A stretch of 64,000 nucleotides of DNA from Calycina herbarum. Lineage: Eukaryota; Ascomycota; Leotiomycetes; Helotiales; Pezizellaceae. A model generated the notes under the pieces. The model made no database searches. It saw only the letters and a list, made by a program, of their open reading frames with translations, and had not been told where the DNA came from. The stretch lies in contig LLEY01000021.1 of the NCBI GenBank assembly GCA_001414485.1, forward strand, positions 496,001-560,000, in the 5' to 3' direction. Position numbers and translations under genes: made by a program. Positions 1-10,450 of this stretch are shown piece by piece (the first letter of the stretch is position 1; each line of letters begins with the position of its first letter).

Positions 1-138
1 GCACCTCCATTCCTCTTCGGGCAACAAGGACAGCAATTCAGAGGGATCTCGATATATTCCTTCTCGAGTAAAAGGAGAGGATTGGGGGGAGAGATTAGAG
101 CTGGATTGTGGTATAGAAGAACTAGGAAAGGACTCGAG

Positions 139-1355
139 ATGGCTCCTCCGGATCTGGAAAAACAATATATGTCTACTAAAGCTTCTAAGAAAACTATAGC
201 GGAGCCTAGGGCTAGTTCAAGGTACCTTATCCCCCCATCTCTTTCCTTCTTTTCCTTTCCTTTCCTTTCCTCCTCTATCTTAATCCCAGCCTAACAATAA
301 ATAGTATCATCCTCCTCTCCCCTCTCAATAAAATCCTCCTCCTCCACCGCGTAAAAACTTCCTCCTCCTTCCCCTCCGCCCACGTCTTTCCCGGTGGAAA
401 TCTGTCATTAGAACAAGATGGGGTGATCGAGGAGGGGAGACATGTTGATGGGAAGGCTTATAGGTGTGCGGCTGTGAGGGAGTGTTTTGAGGAGAGTGGG
501 ATTTTGTTGGCTAAAAAGGGGGACGGAGAAATGTTGGAGGTTAGCCTTGAAGAAAGAACAAGAGCGAGGAAAGAAATACATGAAGGACGATTGAATTTTG
601 GGGAATGGGTTGAGGGTTTGGGTGGGGTTGTTGATTGTGGTTCGTTTTCCCCATCCTCTTTCGGTCGATGATTATGGCTCGATATAGAGAAATAAGAACT
701 GACGAAAAGTCAATCGATAGAAAGACTCATACCCTTCACCCGCTGGATCACACCGCCTAATCTACCCCGAAGGTTTACGACGCAGATGTATATCTATTTC
801 CTCCCTCTCTCCTCTACAAACTCCACCCCCGAATCAGCGAAATCACTGCCGCAATCAGCAATAACGCCCATCCCCACCCACGACGGTGGATTGGAACATA
901 CAACTGCTGAATTCGAATCTTGCGCTCATTGGTTACAACAAGCGAGGGAAAATAAGGTTATCCTTTTTCCGCCTCAATACTACTTAATGCACCTCCTCGC
1001 TCCATTCATCCCCTCGCTCTCAAATCCGACAATACACGAGCTACAGTCCCAACGCCAGGCTATCCTTGAATTCCTTGATACTGCCGAGCGAAGCGAGGGA
1101 ACTGCTAATTCTACAAATAACGTTAAATGGGCTGACAAAGTCATCTCCCCAAAAGGACTTTTAATGACAAAAGATGGAAGAAGTGTTTTGGGATTAGATC
1201 ATCCGGGGCCGGAGTTGGAGAGGAGTGGGAGGGGGGGTGATGGGGAGAGGGTTGTGCTTGTTAGGTTTAGGAAGGAAGGACCTAGGGATGTGGAGGTTAG
1301 GTTTAGGAAGGAGGTTTTGGAGGAGGAGAGGAGGGGGAAGGGGGAAAAGTTGTAG
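139..1355 (+). CDS. NUDIX hydrolase (NUDT19-like)
   Basis: Three exons: 139-221, 290-639 and 721-1355, giving 355 residues. The splice sites keep one frame, and the second intron carries a CTGAC branch site. The exon 2 product contains the conserved run LLLHRVKTSSSFPSAHVFPG (about residues 45-63). It is followed by the Nudix helix with AAVRECFEESGIL (about 88-100), whose RExxEExG core holds the metal-binding glutamates. The C-terminal half contains ITPPNLPRRF and MYIYFLPL, typical of NUDT19-type enzymes, which in animals hydrolyse CoA and acyl-CoA diphosphates. The fungal substrate is inferred only from family. No signal peptide or membrane segment is seen. The upstream in-frame region has no better ATG, so 139 is chosen; an additional 5' exon to the left of the window cannot be excluded. 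Confidence 0.85.
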
Positions 1356-2941
1356 GGTTTGTGGTTTCTGGGGGAGATTTGTGGGGAGTTTGGGGTTGGG
1401 GTTTTAGGTGGGTTGGGGGGTCGGGGGTGTTTATATAGAGAGTTGGGCGTTGATGGATTTCGTAGATTGCGAGGGCGTTTGTTGGTATACTTCAGGCCAG
1501 ATCTTGCCTCGTACTTAAGTAAAGCATAGAGAGGACAAAGAAATAGATGTCACAGAATAGAGAGGTAAGAGAAAGCTTGTAATCTACTAAGGCTAAGCAG
1601 TTCTTGATTTTCAGTGGAGTTCTTGTTTCCTTATGAAATTCAACTAACGGCCTCTTAATATTAGGTGCCCTTCTTGCTTGTGTATTCACTGAACTAAAAA
1701 TCTTTCCACTGGGCTTCCTCAAAGCTGAAGAAACGCTTAGGCGAATATTCACCCTATCGACCAAGAACTTTCTACCTAAGAGATCAGCCTACGTCGATAT
1801 CTAATATCTAATAGCGAATGCGTCAATCCATACAAACCCCAAGCCAAGTACTAAACGAGGATGTAATTTTACTCGCATATAAATTTATGTCAATCTCAAT
1901 CTCAAGTCCTCTTTTTCTCCCTCAAACAAGAAGACCTCCCACTCTTAAACTTTAACAAAGTCTCGAGGAAAACAAAAAAATCTAAACCGCAATTATAAAC
2001 TTCCCCACTTTCCTTCTAAAGGTATAAGAGGTGTATAGAAAGCGGAGGGGTGAAGTATAGATAGTTTACTCGGAGGATATACTAGATTTTTCAAACTTCC
2101 TACGTATTGTAATTTAGCTGATAGTAGCAGATTGTGGCTTAGCATAAAGATAGAAAGAAAACAGAGGAAATAGAGAGAAAAATTATAAGTATATACTACT
2201 GTCAAAACACTTCTTGATTCTAAGTAATATTTCTCTTGATAGGAATTCTAAGCGAAGCTATATTGTGTTAACTTGTAAGTTAGATGAATTCTATGCTGGG
2301 TGCAATGGGAAAGTGACAAATCGGAGGAGATTCTTTTCCGTATTGTTTTGACTCGACGAGTCACCGTTTCACCGAATAGAAATCTATTTTCAAGAACTCT
2401 ATACTATATTAATAATCCTCTATGTTCTAACTTTCTCTCAGTTAACGAACTGAGAAGTGATCGTGTAATAACTTTAAGGGATTCAAAAAAGTTCAATTAC
2501 CTTAAACCCTAAGTAACATTTAGTTTTTTATTCCAGGCTTTTGGTAAAACACCAGTGTTTTCTGGATAAGAACGAAGGCAAAGATGAAAGACGTTTACAT
2601 TGATTGAGTGCTATTAATGCTCTTAGTTAGATATCCTTTGGTAGAACGAAAAGCTGGCCCCAAATTGAAGCTATCATCCTCGCCTCATATCCTTTTTTCA
2701 AAGGTGATAATTTCACGCTTCCTACCTCTAGAAAAATATTCACTCTCAACTAGCCTCCTTATATGAGATCATGATATGATAATACGTCAACTAGACTAGC
2801 AGCCAAGTACTAAGCGATTCTTTAATAAGTCCTTCTCTCTTCTCTCGTCCAAAAATCGAGACCTCCACATCTTCTTCAACACATTGCAGATAAACACGAC
2901 CGAGAATAAACTCACAACATAAAAAATTCAACGACGCAATC
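1356..2941. repeat. AT-rich gene-free stretch with decayed duplication
   Basis: No credible gene. Positions about 1690-2015 resemble about 2640-2985, the promoter and first codons of the secreted-protein gene that starts at 2942. Shared blocks include GCCAAGTACTAA, AATATTCAC and a CGCAAT-ATG/ATA-AAC segment. In the left copy the start codon position reads ATA. The left copy is more AT-rich, as expected of a mutated duplicate. The rest is anonymous AT-rich sequence. Confidence 0.5.
1375..1430 (+). other. G-rich tract, candidate G-quadruplex
   Basis: Just after the NUDIX stop codon the + strand has several runs of three to six G separated by short T-rich loops. This is a pattern able to form a quadruplex in the 3' untranslated RNA. 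Only the base pattern is seen; function is inference. Confidence 0.4.
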
Positions 2942-3615
2942 ATGAACATCACCAACTTCCTCCACATCCTCCTCGCTCTCATCGCTTCAGTAAGTCTTCC
3001 TCCTCCATCCAGTTCCCCAATTCCAAATTAACCCCTCCCCCCAGGTTCAAGTTCAAGCATACAAGGAACGACTCTCCTGGTGCGACGACATTGGAAACCA
3101 AGACTGGAAATACGCGTACTGCCCTGGCATCCAAACGGGGATCGATGCACTATTTGACCCGGCGGGAGTCAATGGTATTCAATCTAATATGTGTATGGAA
3201 TTGCAGTGTGTGAATGATGGGTATGCGCAGATTATTTTGTGTAATGATGTTTGTACTTTCTTCATCTTCAGGTTTACTCTTTTTCTTTTGTTGGTGAGAG
3301 GATGAAGATTTTTTTTTTTTCGGGGGCGGGGGGGGGAGAGGGAAAGGATGATGAAAATGGAAGGGCAAAATGGAAAGGGATATAAGGTGCTGATTGTGAC
3401 AATGTTTAGAACGATTATCAAATCACACCAAACACACAATGCACCACCAGCTACGCAACGGATATCACGCATCGATGTTGTAAGAAATATAAGGGTGGCG
3501 GTATTGATTATTGTTGTGGTCAGTATTTTGATACTGATGGTTATAATGTATGTGCTTTCCCTCTCCTTACACGTTACTGTCTTGCTGGTTGCAGTGGTTT
3601 GGTAACTTAGGGTAG
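2942..3615 (+). CDS. Small secreted cysteine-rich protein (10 Cys)
   Basis: Proposed exons are 2942-2989, 3045-3248, 3410-3547 and 3595-3615, coding for 136 residues. Residues 1-16 form a hydrophobic N-terminus (MNITNFLHILLALIAS), with further small/polar residues to a likely signal cleavage near VQA-Y at 19-21. The mature part holds ten cysteines, including two CC pairs (RCCKK and YCCGQ), and is rich in Tyr, Asp and Asn. It ends WFGNLG. Introns 1 and 3 have clear GTAAGT and GTATGT donors. Intron 2 (161 bp, donor GTTTGT, with a long G run) is less certain, so the middle of the protein is the weakest part. I do not recognise the family. Size, export signal and cysteine content fit an apoplastic effector or antimicrobial-type protein, which is inference. 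Confidence 0.6.
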
Positions 3616-4102
3616 GAGGGAGTTTGAAGAAGAAAGTGTTAATGTGAGTGTCTAGGTCATCGTCAGAGAGGGAAGAGATAAGAAGGGTCATTATGCTTGT
3701 GGTGTTCTTCCTTGAATTTTCTCAACTTGGCTTGCGCTGGTCGCCAGTTATTTTAAGCGAGGTTTGGGACTTGGGAAAGTTTTGATTTTGGGCTCATGGT
3801 ATGATGATCGGTCCATGGCAGAGATATCCTTGATTTACTGGTAGGCTGTTTGGGTGAAGGGGTTGCCATTTGGGTTATGAAAAATAATGTGACGGGGGCT
3901 AATTTTGAGCGTGAAGTGGTCACGAAAATGGGATTCTCGTCAGAACATAGCAAATAAGAACAATTGCAATTAATTTTCACGCAACTTAGTGTCGTTAGAG
4001 TCTGTAAACTTGTGAGTGATTTGAGAAAGCGATAATTGTGACGTCTCGTCCATCTTTGCTTCGAGATTTCAAGCGAGCAAGCAATTAGAAGAAATTCCCT
4101 TC
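3616..4102. other. Intergenic, nothing recognised
   Basis: Spacer between the 3' ends of the secreted-protein gene and the GMC oxidoreductase gene, which converge. It presumably holds both 3' untranslated regions. No repeat or RNA gene seen. Confidence 0.5.
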
Positions 4103-6067
4103 TTATCCACAAAGGTCCTTGATAAAAATATCCGCAGCCTTTTCCCCAATCGCAAACGCTGTATCCGCAGTATTAGCTGCCACATTCCCAGGTGCAATAC
4201 TTAAATCTGCAATCTTCAATCCCGTAACCCCATAAACACTGAGATTCGGATCCACGACACCACCTTCCTCAAACGGAGCCATCTTGCAAGTCCCAAGGGA
4301 GTGCCAGGTAGTATTCACGTTCTCAATCAACCACTTTCTGATAATCGCATCGTCATCTGCTGTATACTTGATGTTTTGTACATCTGTGAGGGGTTTATCG
4401 ATCGTGATACATACAGCATCAGAATCGGCAGGGAAGGGTGGATGTGCGATGGCTAGCTCGCCTCGGTAGGTGGCCATACGACGGACTATCTCGCGCTGCT
4501 TTTTGTAGGCCCAGATATGTTTTGTTATGTCGACGGGATCGAGGAAGAAGCCAGTTTTGAAGTTGACCGGGTCGTTTGGATTGGTGCTTGTAATGTGTAT
4601 GTAACCACGAGAGTAAGGATGCACGGAAAAGGCTGTGACAGAAAGATATTGACCAACTGGAATACCGGTTGGATCACCCGGGAATCTGGGTCTTGGTTAA
4701 TCATCATACGCATATGAGGCTCCTGGAAGGAAATATTTACCCGCTTATCAAGGCCATCAAGAAAAGTGGTTTGTTCAAGTTGTTCTTAAAGTCCCGCTCC
4801 CAAGCTGCCTGAAATTCTGGTCCAAGAGCAGAGACTTCTGCATCCGTGGGTCGAAGTTTGGCGGTAACATCTTGAGCATTCCATCCAAGGATACTTGCAT
4901 TAGTAGCGATGAGTTCAGCAAAGTCAAGACGGCCACCAACAACAGCATCTACAGTCTCGCTCGGTTCCAAACTGGTTTGATAAGGATAAGCGAGCAGATG
5001 ATGATCTTGGTACTCTCGACCAATTCCAGGAATCGAGGCAACAACCGGAACTGATGCACGTTTCAAAATCTCAGGATCTCCTAGTCCTGATCGTTCAAGT
5101 ATAAGTGGTGTTCCCAACGCACCAGCGGAAACGATTAACATCTTCCTTGCTTTAATGGAGCCCTTTGTGGTGCTGGTCTGGAAAGCTGGGTTGGGCTGGT
5201 ACTCGATCCCAGAAGCCCTTTTGCCCTCAAATAAAATTCGCAAAACTCGAGATTCCACAAGAACATTGAGATTTGGGTGGTTCCCATCTTGGAGTCTAGG
5301 GTGGAGATATTTGTGAGCTGTATCCTGGCGTTTCCCGTCTGGGCCGATAAATCGTTGTGCTCGTTGGACACCATTGTTTGAATCGAGATCCTGTAAATCT
5401 TTAATTTCAGGATAACCAACAATATTTGCGGCCTGGATGAAGTCGTCCTCTGACCGGTGGACACGGAATGTGCCTCCAGATATCTGGGTTGGTCCATTTG
5501 ACCCATGAGTGGCTTTTGAGCCTGGTCCGTGGTAGGTTTCAAGCTGCAAAAGCTAATCAGTACATAAGAAACCAAGCCAGTAAATGAGGAATGAACTTTT
5601 TTCAGATATGGAATCATATCGTCAGCAGACCATCCCTTTGTTTTCCAGCCATCCCAGTCTGATCGCTGAGCCCGACTATACATCATGAGGTTGATACTCG
5701 ACCCTCCCCCAAGAACACCCCCAGATGGGACGACAAGCTCTCGATCGCCGAGTTGTGCTTCTGCAGTACCTTTGTAGAACAAAGTCGCCTTGCTTGTGGG
5801 CGCCAGATTACCGAGAAAGAGCAATGGATAGATGATGCCAGGGTCATTGAAATTGTTAGCACCGCCTTCGACAATTAATATCGACAAGTTTGGGTCCGCA
5901 TCGCTGAGTCTCGAGGCAATGATGCAGGCAGCGGTTCCACCTATGATGAATTAGCTAGTGCTATTCTAGTAACTGATGAAAATGAACAGGATTGTGTTTT
6001 CCTTACCCCCAGCAATGATTATATCGACCTCGGAGAGGTGGGCGGGGAGCTGAGTATAGACTCCCAT
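4103..6067 (-). CDS. GMC-family FAD oxidoreductase
   Basis: Four exons on the minus strand: 6067-6007, 5940-5597, 5543-4741 and 4685-4103. They join in frame to 596 residues, the usual GMC length. The N-terminus has the dinucleotide-binding glycine motif AGGGTAAC (about 19-26) and a matching FAD-ribityl glutamate in LIVEGG. GMC signature 1 appears as GGVLGGGSSINLMMYSRAQ and signature 2 as SAGALGTPLILERSGLG. The C-terminus has the active-site WHSLGTCKM with His 531, then VDPNLSVYGVTGLKIADLS and NVAANTADT with Asn 574 as second catalytic position. Such enzymes oxidise alcohols, sugars or choline. The exact substrate cannot be read, though a His/Asn pair is common in alcohol and aryl-alcohol oxidases. 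There is no signal peptide, so it is probably intracellular. All splice sites are intact and no lesion is seen. Confidence 0.9.
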
Positions 6068-6651
6068 TTTTGGTATAACTGATGTTGACGGAAGTGACCC
6101 AATAACGGATTTTGACGACTTCTCGACTTTTATATGAAGGGAAAAAACCAGTGAATACACATGAACAGTTGCATCAACAGGTTGACATACGTTCAAAAAA
6201 CGATGAGTATTCGTGCCTCGTCAGATTCTTGGCTGTCATCTTTGCAGGTATTTGTAAGATTACATGAAGTACAGTGCAAAACACCTAGAACGCTATTGGC
6301 AAGATTCATCTTCCGTGTGGGAAGTGCGGGGTATAGAATTAAAGGCGGTGAGGTTTTCTGCCTACTTTAATCCTCGTTGAAGATTAATTTTGGTTGTTTG
6401 CTGAATGATTCTCATGCAGACTTAATCTGAGTATCTTCTGATACTGTACGAGGGACACGAATCGACACCAAGGATACAATTTGGTTTAGTTCATCCTAAT
6501 CCATCCCCATCGAACAGCAAATATTCCATCGCCTTCATTGCGAACCATTTCCGAAGATTTATCTAGCCAACCTGCCAATTGTCAAACCCCTCGATGAGGT
6601 ATTCGAGACTGAATATATGTTCATTCTATTCCCGAGTAACATGTCCTTCAA
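6068..6651. other. Intergenic, nothing recognised
   Basis: Promoter side of the GMC oxidoreductase gene and spacer to the I9-like relic. No conserved coding segment, repeat or RNA gene could be identified. Confidence 0.45.
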
Positions 6652-7095
6652 TTATACCGCTCTGTATATGCCTTTCTCCGGCTCACTTGGCATCATGAAA
6701 TTGGGCTCCACGCCTGCAACTCCACGATCTCCTCGAATCGCAGCCAACATATCTTCTTCTGCACCCGCGGCGAAGTATGTAACTCGGCCTTTGGTAAATG
6801 TGTATGTCTAGGTGATGTACGGGGTGATGTCTAGCTTGTTTTCTGCGACCACTTTGGTGTGCTCCTCGAGTGAGTGGCCAGGCAAAAGATAAATAATGTA
6901 TGAGCCTGGAACTATCCTGGCATCGCCTAGGTTGGCATCAGAGGGAATGAGGGGCGCTTCGTAAGGTGCAGAGGTTGATGATAATAGGTTGGTGCTCAGT
7001 GGGCGTTGATTAAGAAGAGGCTTGGGCATGTTTTCGAGGGTCTGGACGGGAGGAAAGATGGCAAATAATGCAATAGTTGGGTTTTTCCACAGCAT
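6652..7095 (-). pseudogene. Peptidase inhibitor I9-like protein, nonsense-mutated
   Basis: The minus strand starts with an ATG at 7095 and a short hydrophobic N-terminus (ALFAIFPPVQT). It reads through VPGSYIIYLLPGHSLEEHTK (about 7 kb down to 6.87 kb), reaches a TAG at 6810-6808, and continues in the same frame as TFTKGRVTYFAAGAEEDMLA and VAGVEPNF to a TAA at 6654-6652. The pattern SYIIYLLPG ... FAAGAEEDMLAAIR ... GVAGVEPN matches the I9 (subtilisin propeptide/proteinase B inhibitor) domain, whose members bind and chaperone or inhibit subtilases. Frame and similarity continue beyond the stop, so I call it a single nonsense mutation, compatible with C-to-T change of a CAG. A read-through or sequencing-error explanation is possible. 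Confidence 0.6.
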
Positions 7096-7917
7096 TGTGG
7101 TGCGCTTGAGTGCAAAATGTTGATGAAGATCTATTGCCAGGCGCACGTATGACAATCAGGATAAGAAGAGATTCTTCAACCACAGTTTCAATCTGGTTGA
7201 GGTTGATGTTGGTTCAAAGTTGGTCTAGATGTTGGCACCTAGCTGGCTCGCAATCATGCGACCCTGGGATATTGGAGGCGCCTGAGACATTTCGAAAATG
7301 ACGTACTTTCAATGTCAACGTGTCTTTCTGAGAGACTGTCATGGTCTGCTTCAGACAAGCTCGGTTTCTGACCAGCTTCATGGAGGCGCAAACTGAAAGA
7401 CATAGCAGAGGAACACCAATTTTACGTCAAATACTGGCTTCCACCATATTTGAAACAGGGGCTAGCATTAATACCGACCATTTTTTTATTTATATAACTG
7501 GTAAAAATTCCATGGAGGAAAGAAAAGGTCTTAGACTCATTTCTACGTCGAAAAGGATGAGTTGTATACTGGTAACTGAATTGGAATGCGGTGGCATAGC
7601 TTTATACAACCTCGCCCACAACCTGCGGCCAATGTACGACCGTCACCAACACCAACAGTGAGTCCATACATTGAGGTAATTGGCAGTCATGAATTCTCCT
7701 ATTCTCACTTCTAGGCCGCAAGGCTGAAGAATATCGACTGAAGGAGCAACATAGCCTCCAGTATCTAGATGGTACCACGCAACAGATCCAACACCCAACA
7801 CCAACATGTGCAATCCCAAAGATGGCTTCTAGGAACTGGGAAGTGTGAAATTCCTCAATTGCATAGCCACCCATTATCAAGGTTTTCAAATTCTCCAGTC
7901 TTCTATCAAACACAAAA
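7096..7917. other. Intergenic, nothing recognised
   Basis: Spacer between the oppositely oriented I9-like and subtilase-like relics. Short reading frames overlap on both strands but none has recognisable composition or motif. Confidence 0.4.
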
Positions 7918-9125
7918 ATGCTTCACCCTTTATGTTTTACTGGTTCTAAATACCATTTCCCAGGTCAACAATTTGGCGAGCCGTTCCAAGGAGCCGGCAG
8001 TATATCTTCAAGCATCCAACAAAACGAGTCGTGTTCCGAACACATACAGTGTAATTCTACGCACGGAATACACGAAGGAGGAACACTTCAATTTCATCGA
8101 CAGGAATCTGGAACTCAAAAATACTATGTTTGAAAGACTTTCAACGATAAATGCCCACACAGCTCATATTGATTCGCACACAATTCAAAATCTCATTTGT
8201 TACGACCTAGGAGTGCTTTCTGCCGAAGACGATGTCTTCCTTGACTTCACCCTAACATTTGGCAACGGGGAAGACTATGAAATCCCTACTGTGGAACCAT
8301 CCAAGTTCAAGAAGCGCTATGCGAAAGGAACAGAGCTTAGATGCGCGTGGTGGAATACAATGATTCAAGCAGGGAAAAAGTTAGCCGATGTGCCAGATTT
8401 CCAAGAATGCGTATGAACATTTTCAGCTCTATATTCGGAATCTCCGATTAACAAGTAATACAGAACTATATCCATGAAGGGGGGAAAGGAGTCAATGTCT
8501 ACGTTCTGGATACCGAAGTTCGTATTTCCCACGAAACTTTTTATTCAGGGGAAGCGACGGCGGGAAATTTTCTGGAAATGCAAGATTCTCCGTATTGCGA
8601 CGAGCCTATGATAAGTTATTTTTACTTTGATGTGCCACGAATGATACACGAGAAAGCCAGAAATATTGTGTGTATAACCACAACTTATTTCAATGTTGAC
8701 ATTCAACCTGGTTTCTGACACAGAGACCGTATATTCGCGTCTCGAGAATAATGCGGTCAATGGAGCACTTGGTGGATTTCCGGATTCCCCTACGACTGTC
8801 AATAAGCTACTAGATATTGGTTGGAATAATCTAAATAATGTCCCTGGGACACCGTACGCAGGTGCCCCAGCATTAAGCGATACGTCAACACACCAAAAAC
8901 TATGTCAGTGAGTGAGGAAACAACAAATAGTAAGTACCCTTTTCCGAAAAATCCGAGGCTTGGCTAAATCTTTATTCTAGTCACAAAAGAGAATTCACAA
9001 GAAGCCAGTACCAGCACAGCTGGGCAGGGTGACGGCGAGGCTGTTGTTGATGATGACAACTTATTGGATATTAGTGACAACCCGACGCCTCTTCAAAATA
9101 CTAGTTTTCGAATACTGCAACTCGG
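7918..9125 (+). pseudogene. Proteinase K-like subtilase relic, catalytic core lost
   Basis: Three separated pieces keep subtilase (S8, proteinase K group) character in order. A propeptide-like piece contains VPNTYSVILRTEYTKEEHF near 8030-8090. The catalytic Asp region reads GGKGVNVYVLDTEVRISHET near 8476-8535. A C-terminal piece with VYSRLENNAVNGALGGFP and NKLLDIGWNN lies near 8725-8830. The DTG motif reads DTE, a G-to-A type change. No GHGTH or GTSMA segment is visible between the pieces; only about 190 bp separate the Asp motif from the C-terminal motif, so the core is deleted. Frames change between pieces and stops intervene. An intron-like GTAAGT..TTCTAG near 8931-8980 leads to a low-complexity acidic tail. 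The assignment rests on motif recall. Confidence 0.5.
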
Positions 9126-9227
9126 AGGTAAGATGCGATTCAAGTTGAGTGCTCATCCAGTCTAGAATTGACCGCCGAGAAATTTTGTGCTAAAGGCCAG
9201 GGGAAGTAACAGTTTTGTCAAAACCGT

Positions 9228-9430
9228 CACAAACAGTAGCACCCGGTGGCTCAATGGATGAGTTGAGTTCTCGACTTGGCAGTCCACTGTCAAGATTTAG
9301 AACAAGAAACGTATGAAGGTACCAAACTCAGTCCCATAGAGTTTGGTAGTTTCTCTTGGGGAGCTGCAACCATCTACACGCTGTAGAGGGTTGGGGCAAA
9401 CACTAGGGGCATAGGGAGAACGCGTGAAAG
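9228..9430 (+). repeat. tRNA-like (A-box) repeat, copy 1
   Basis: Begins with GGTGGCTCAATGG, a close match to a pol III A box. The following blocks, CTGTCAAGATT, CCAAACTCAGTC and AGAGTTTGG, recur in the same order in the reverse complement of 57080-57345. It is a dispersed repeat; tRNA-derived SINE origin is inference. Confidence 0.4.
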
Positions 9431-9845
9431 CGCTTGATGCTAAAACGGATTCATACCCATTTGCGAGTTCGCCTGGCGACGTTCAATTATGCGGCCATCA
9501 TCAAGAAGGGGCATTGATATGCTGACGGTGCCTGATTGATGGCGTACGGGAAGGTTGATGTATCACGCCTACCTTGAACTTTTTTCCCTATTTTATGTGG
9601 AAGTTTTTCTCTTGAATCGGAATCCTGATTGCCTTAAGCTCGTCAATATCCAGGAGGAAGGCCGGATGTAGACGATTAGCGAGACGAATTTTAAGTTGAG
9701 GTTTCGGTCACCACCTTAGTCAAGAATCACTGCACTATTTTGAGCTGTTCAGGATGTCCCTTACGCTCTTTCAATCTCTTAATGTTTGGATAACAGCTCA
9801 CCCGGAAACCTTGTCACCACGCAGCCTTAAGACTTCAGCCATGTA

Positions 9846-10088
9846 TCCCCTCAAATGCGATCAGGATCAAGGTGGACTACGCGAAGAGAGAGCCCTTTTC
9901 TCGACTCGTTTTAGCTCAACAATTCTTTATAAAATTACATCAAACCTAATAGACATCATCTTCGAAAAGTTATCAATCTCTCTATATAATCTTTTCCAGC
10001 TTTAGTGTCATATTTCGCGCGATGCAGCTTTGTCTATTTCATCACGCTTGGGCACTGTCCACCTTGATTCTGATAGCATTTGAGGGGA
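9846..10088. mobile_element. TA-flanked MITE, family B copy 1
   Basis: 243 bp bounded by TA on both sides. Ends are inverted repeats of about 35 bp: left TCCCCTCAAATGCGATCAGG, right the reverse complement with few mismatches ending GCATTTGAGGGGA. It has no coding capacity. A second copy with the same ends is at 37933-38176. TA duplication and lack of coding point to mobilisation by a Tc1/mariner or pogo transposase. Confidence 0.75.
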
Positions 10089-10450
10089 TACCGGTAGTAA
10101 ACAACATTCATTGAAAGCAAGGTTTTAAGAATCATGTAAGGAAGAAGCTGTAGGTGCTAGGTTTTATGAATCGTCTCAATTCTGCTTTATCTCAGTCAAA
10201 AATAAATTATTGCCGAAACAAAATCCCGCCCCATCAATTCCCTTATCTAACCCCCCCTCCCATTACGCCCCATAACCAAAGTATCAAGCCTTTCTCTGAT
10301 GCAAGCATTCCCTAGTGGTTATCGAGATAATCCAAACCCAAGTACCTAAGCTGACAAGAGAATAGGCCATCTCTACTTCCAGCCACAAACGCCATTGCCT
10401 CAAGAAACAGGCTCCCAAACCGTTGTTATTTTCTGGAGCAGGCGGTCGCT
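10089..10450. other. Intergenic, nothing recognised
   Basis: Spacer between the MITE and the 3' end of the membrane-protein gene. No conserved feature identified. Confidence 0.4.

Noticed and set aside
3179..3691. 170-codon minus-strand open frame
   Set aside because: It is antisense to the introns and exons of the secreted-protein gene, with Thr/Ile low-complexity composition and no motif.
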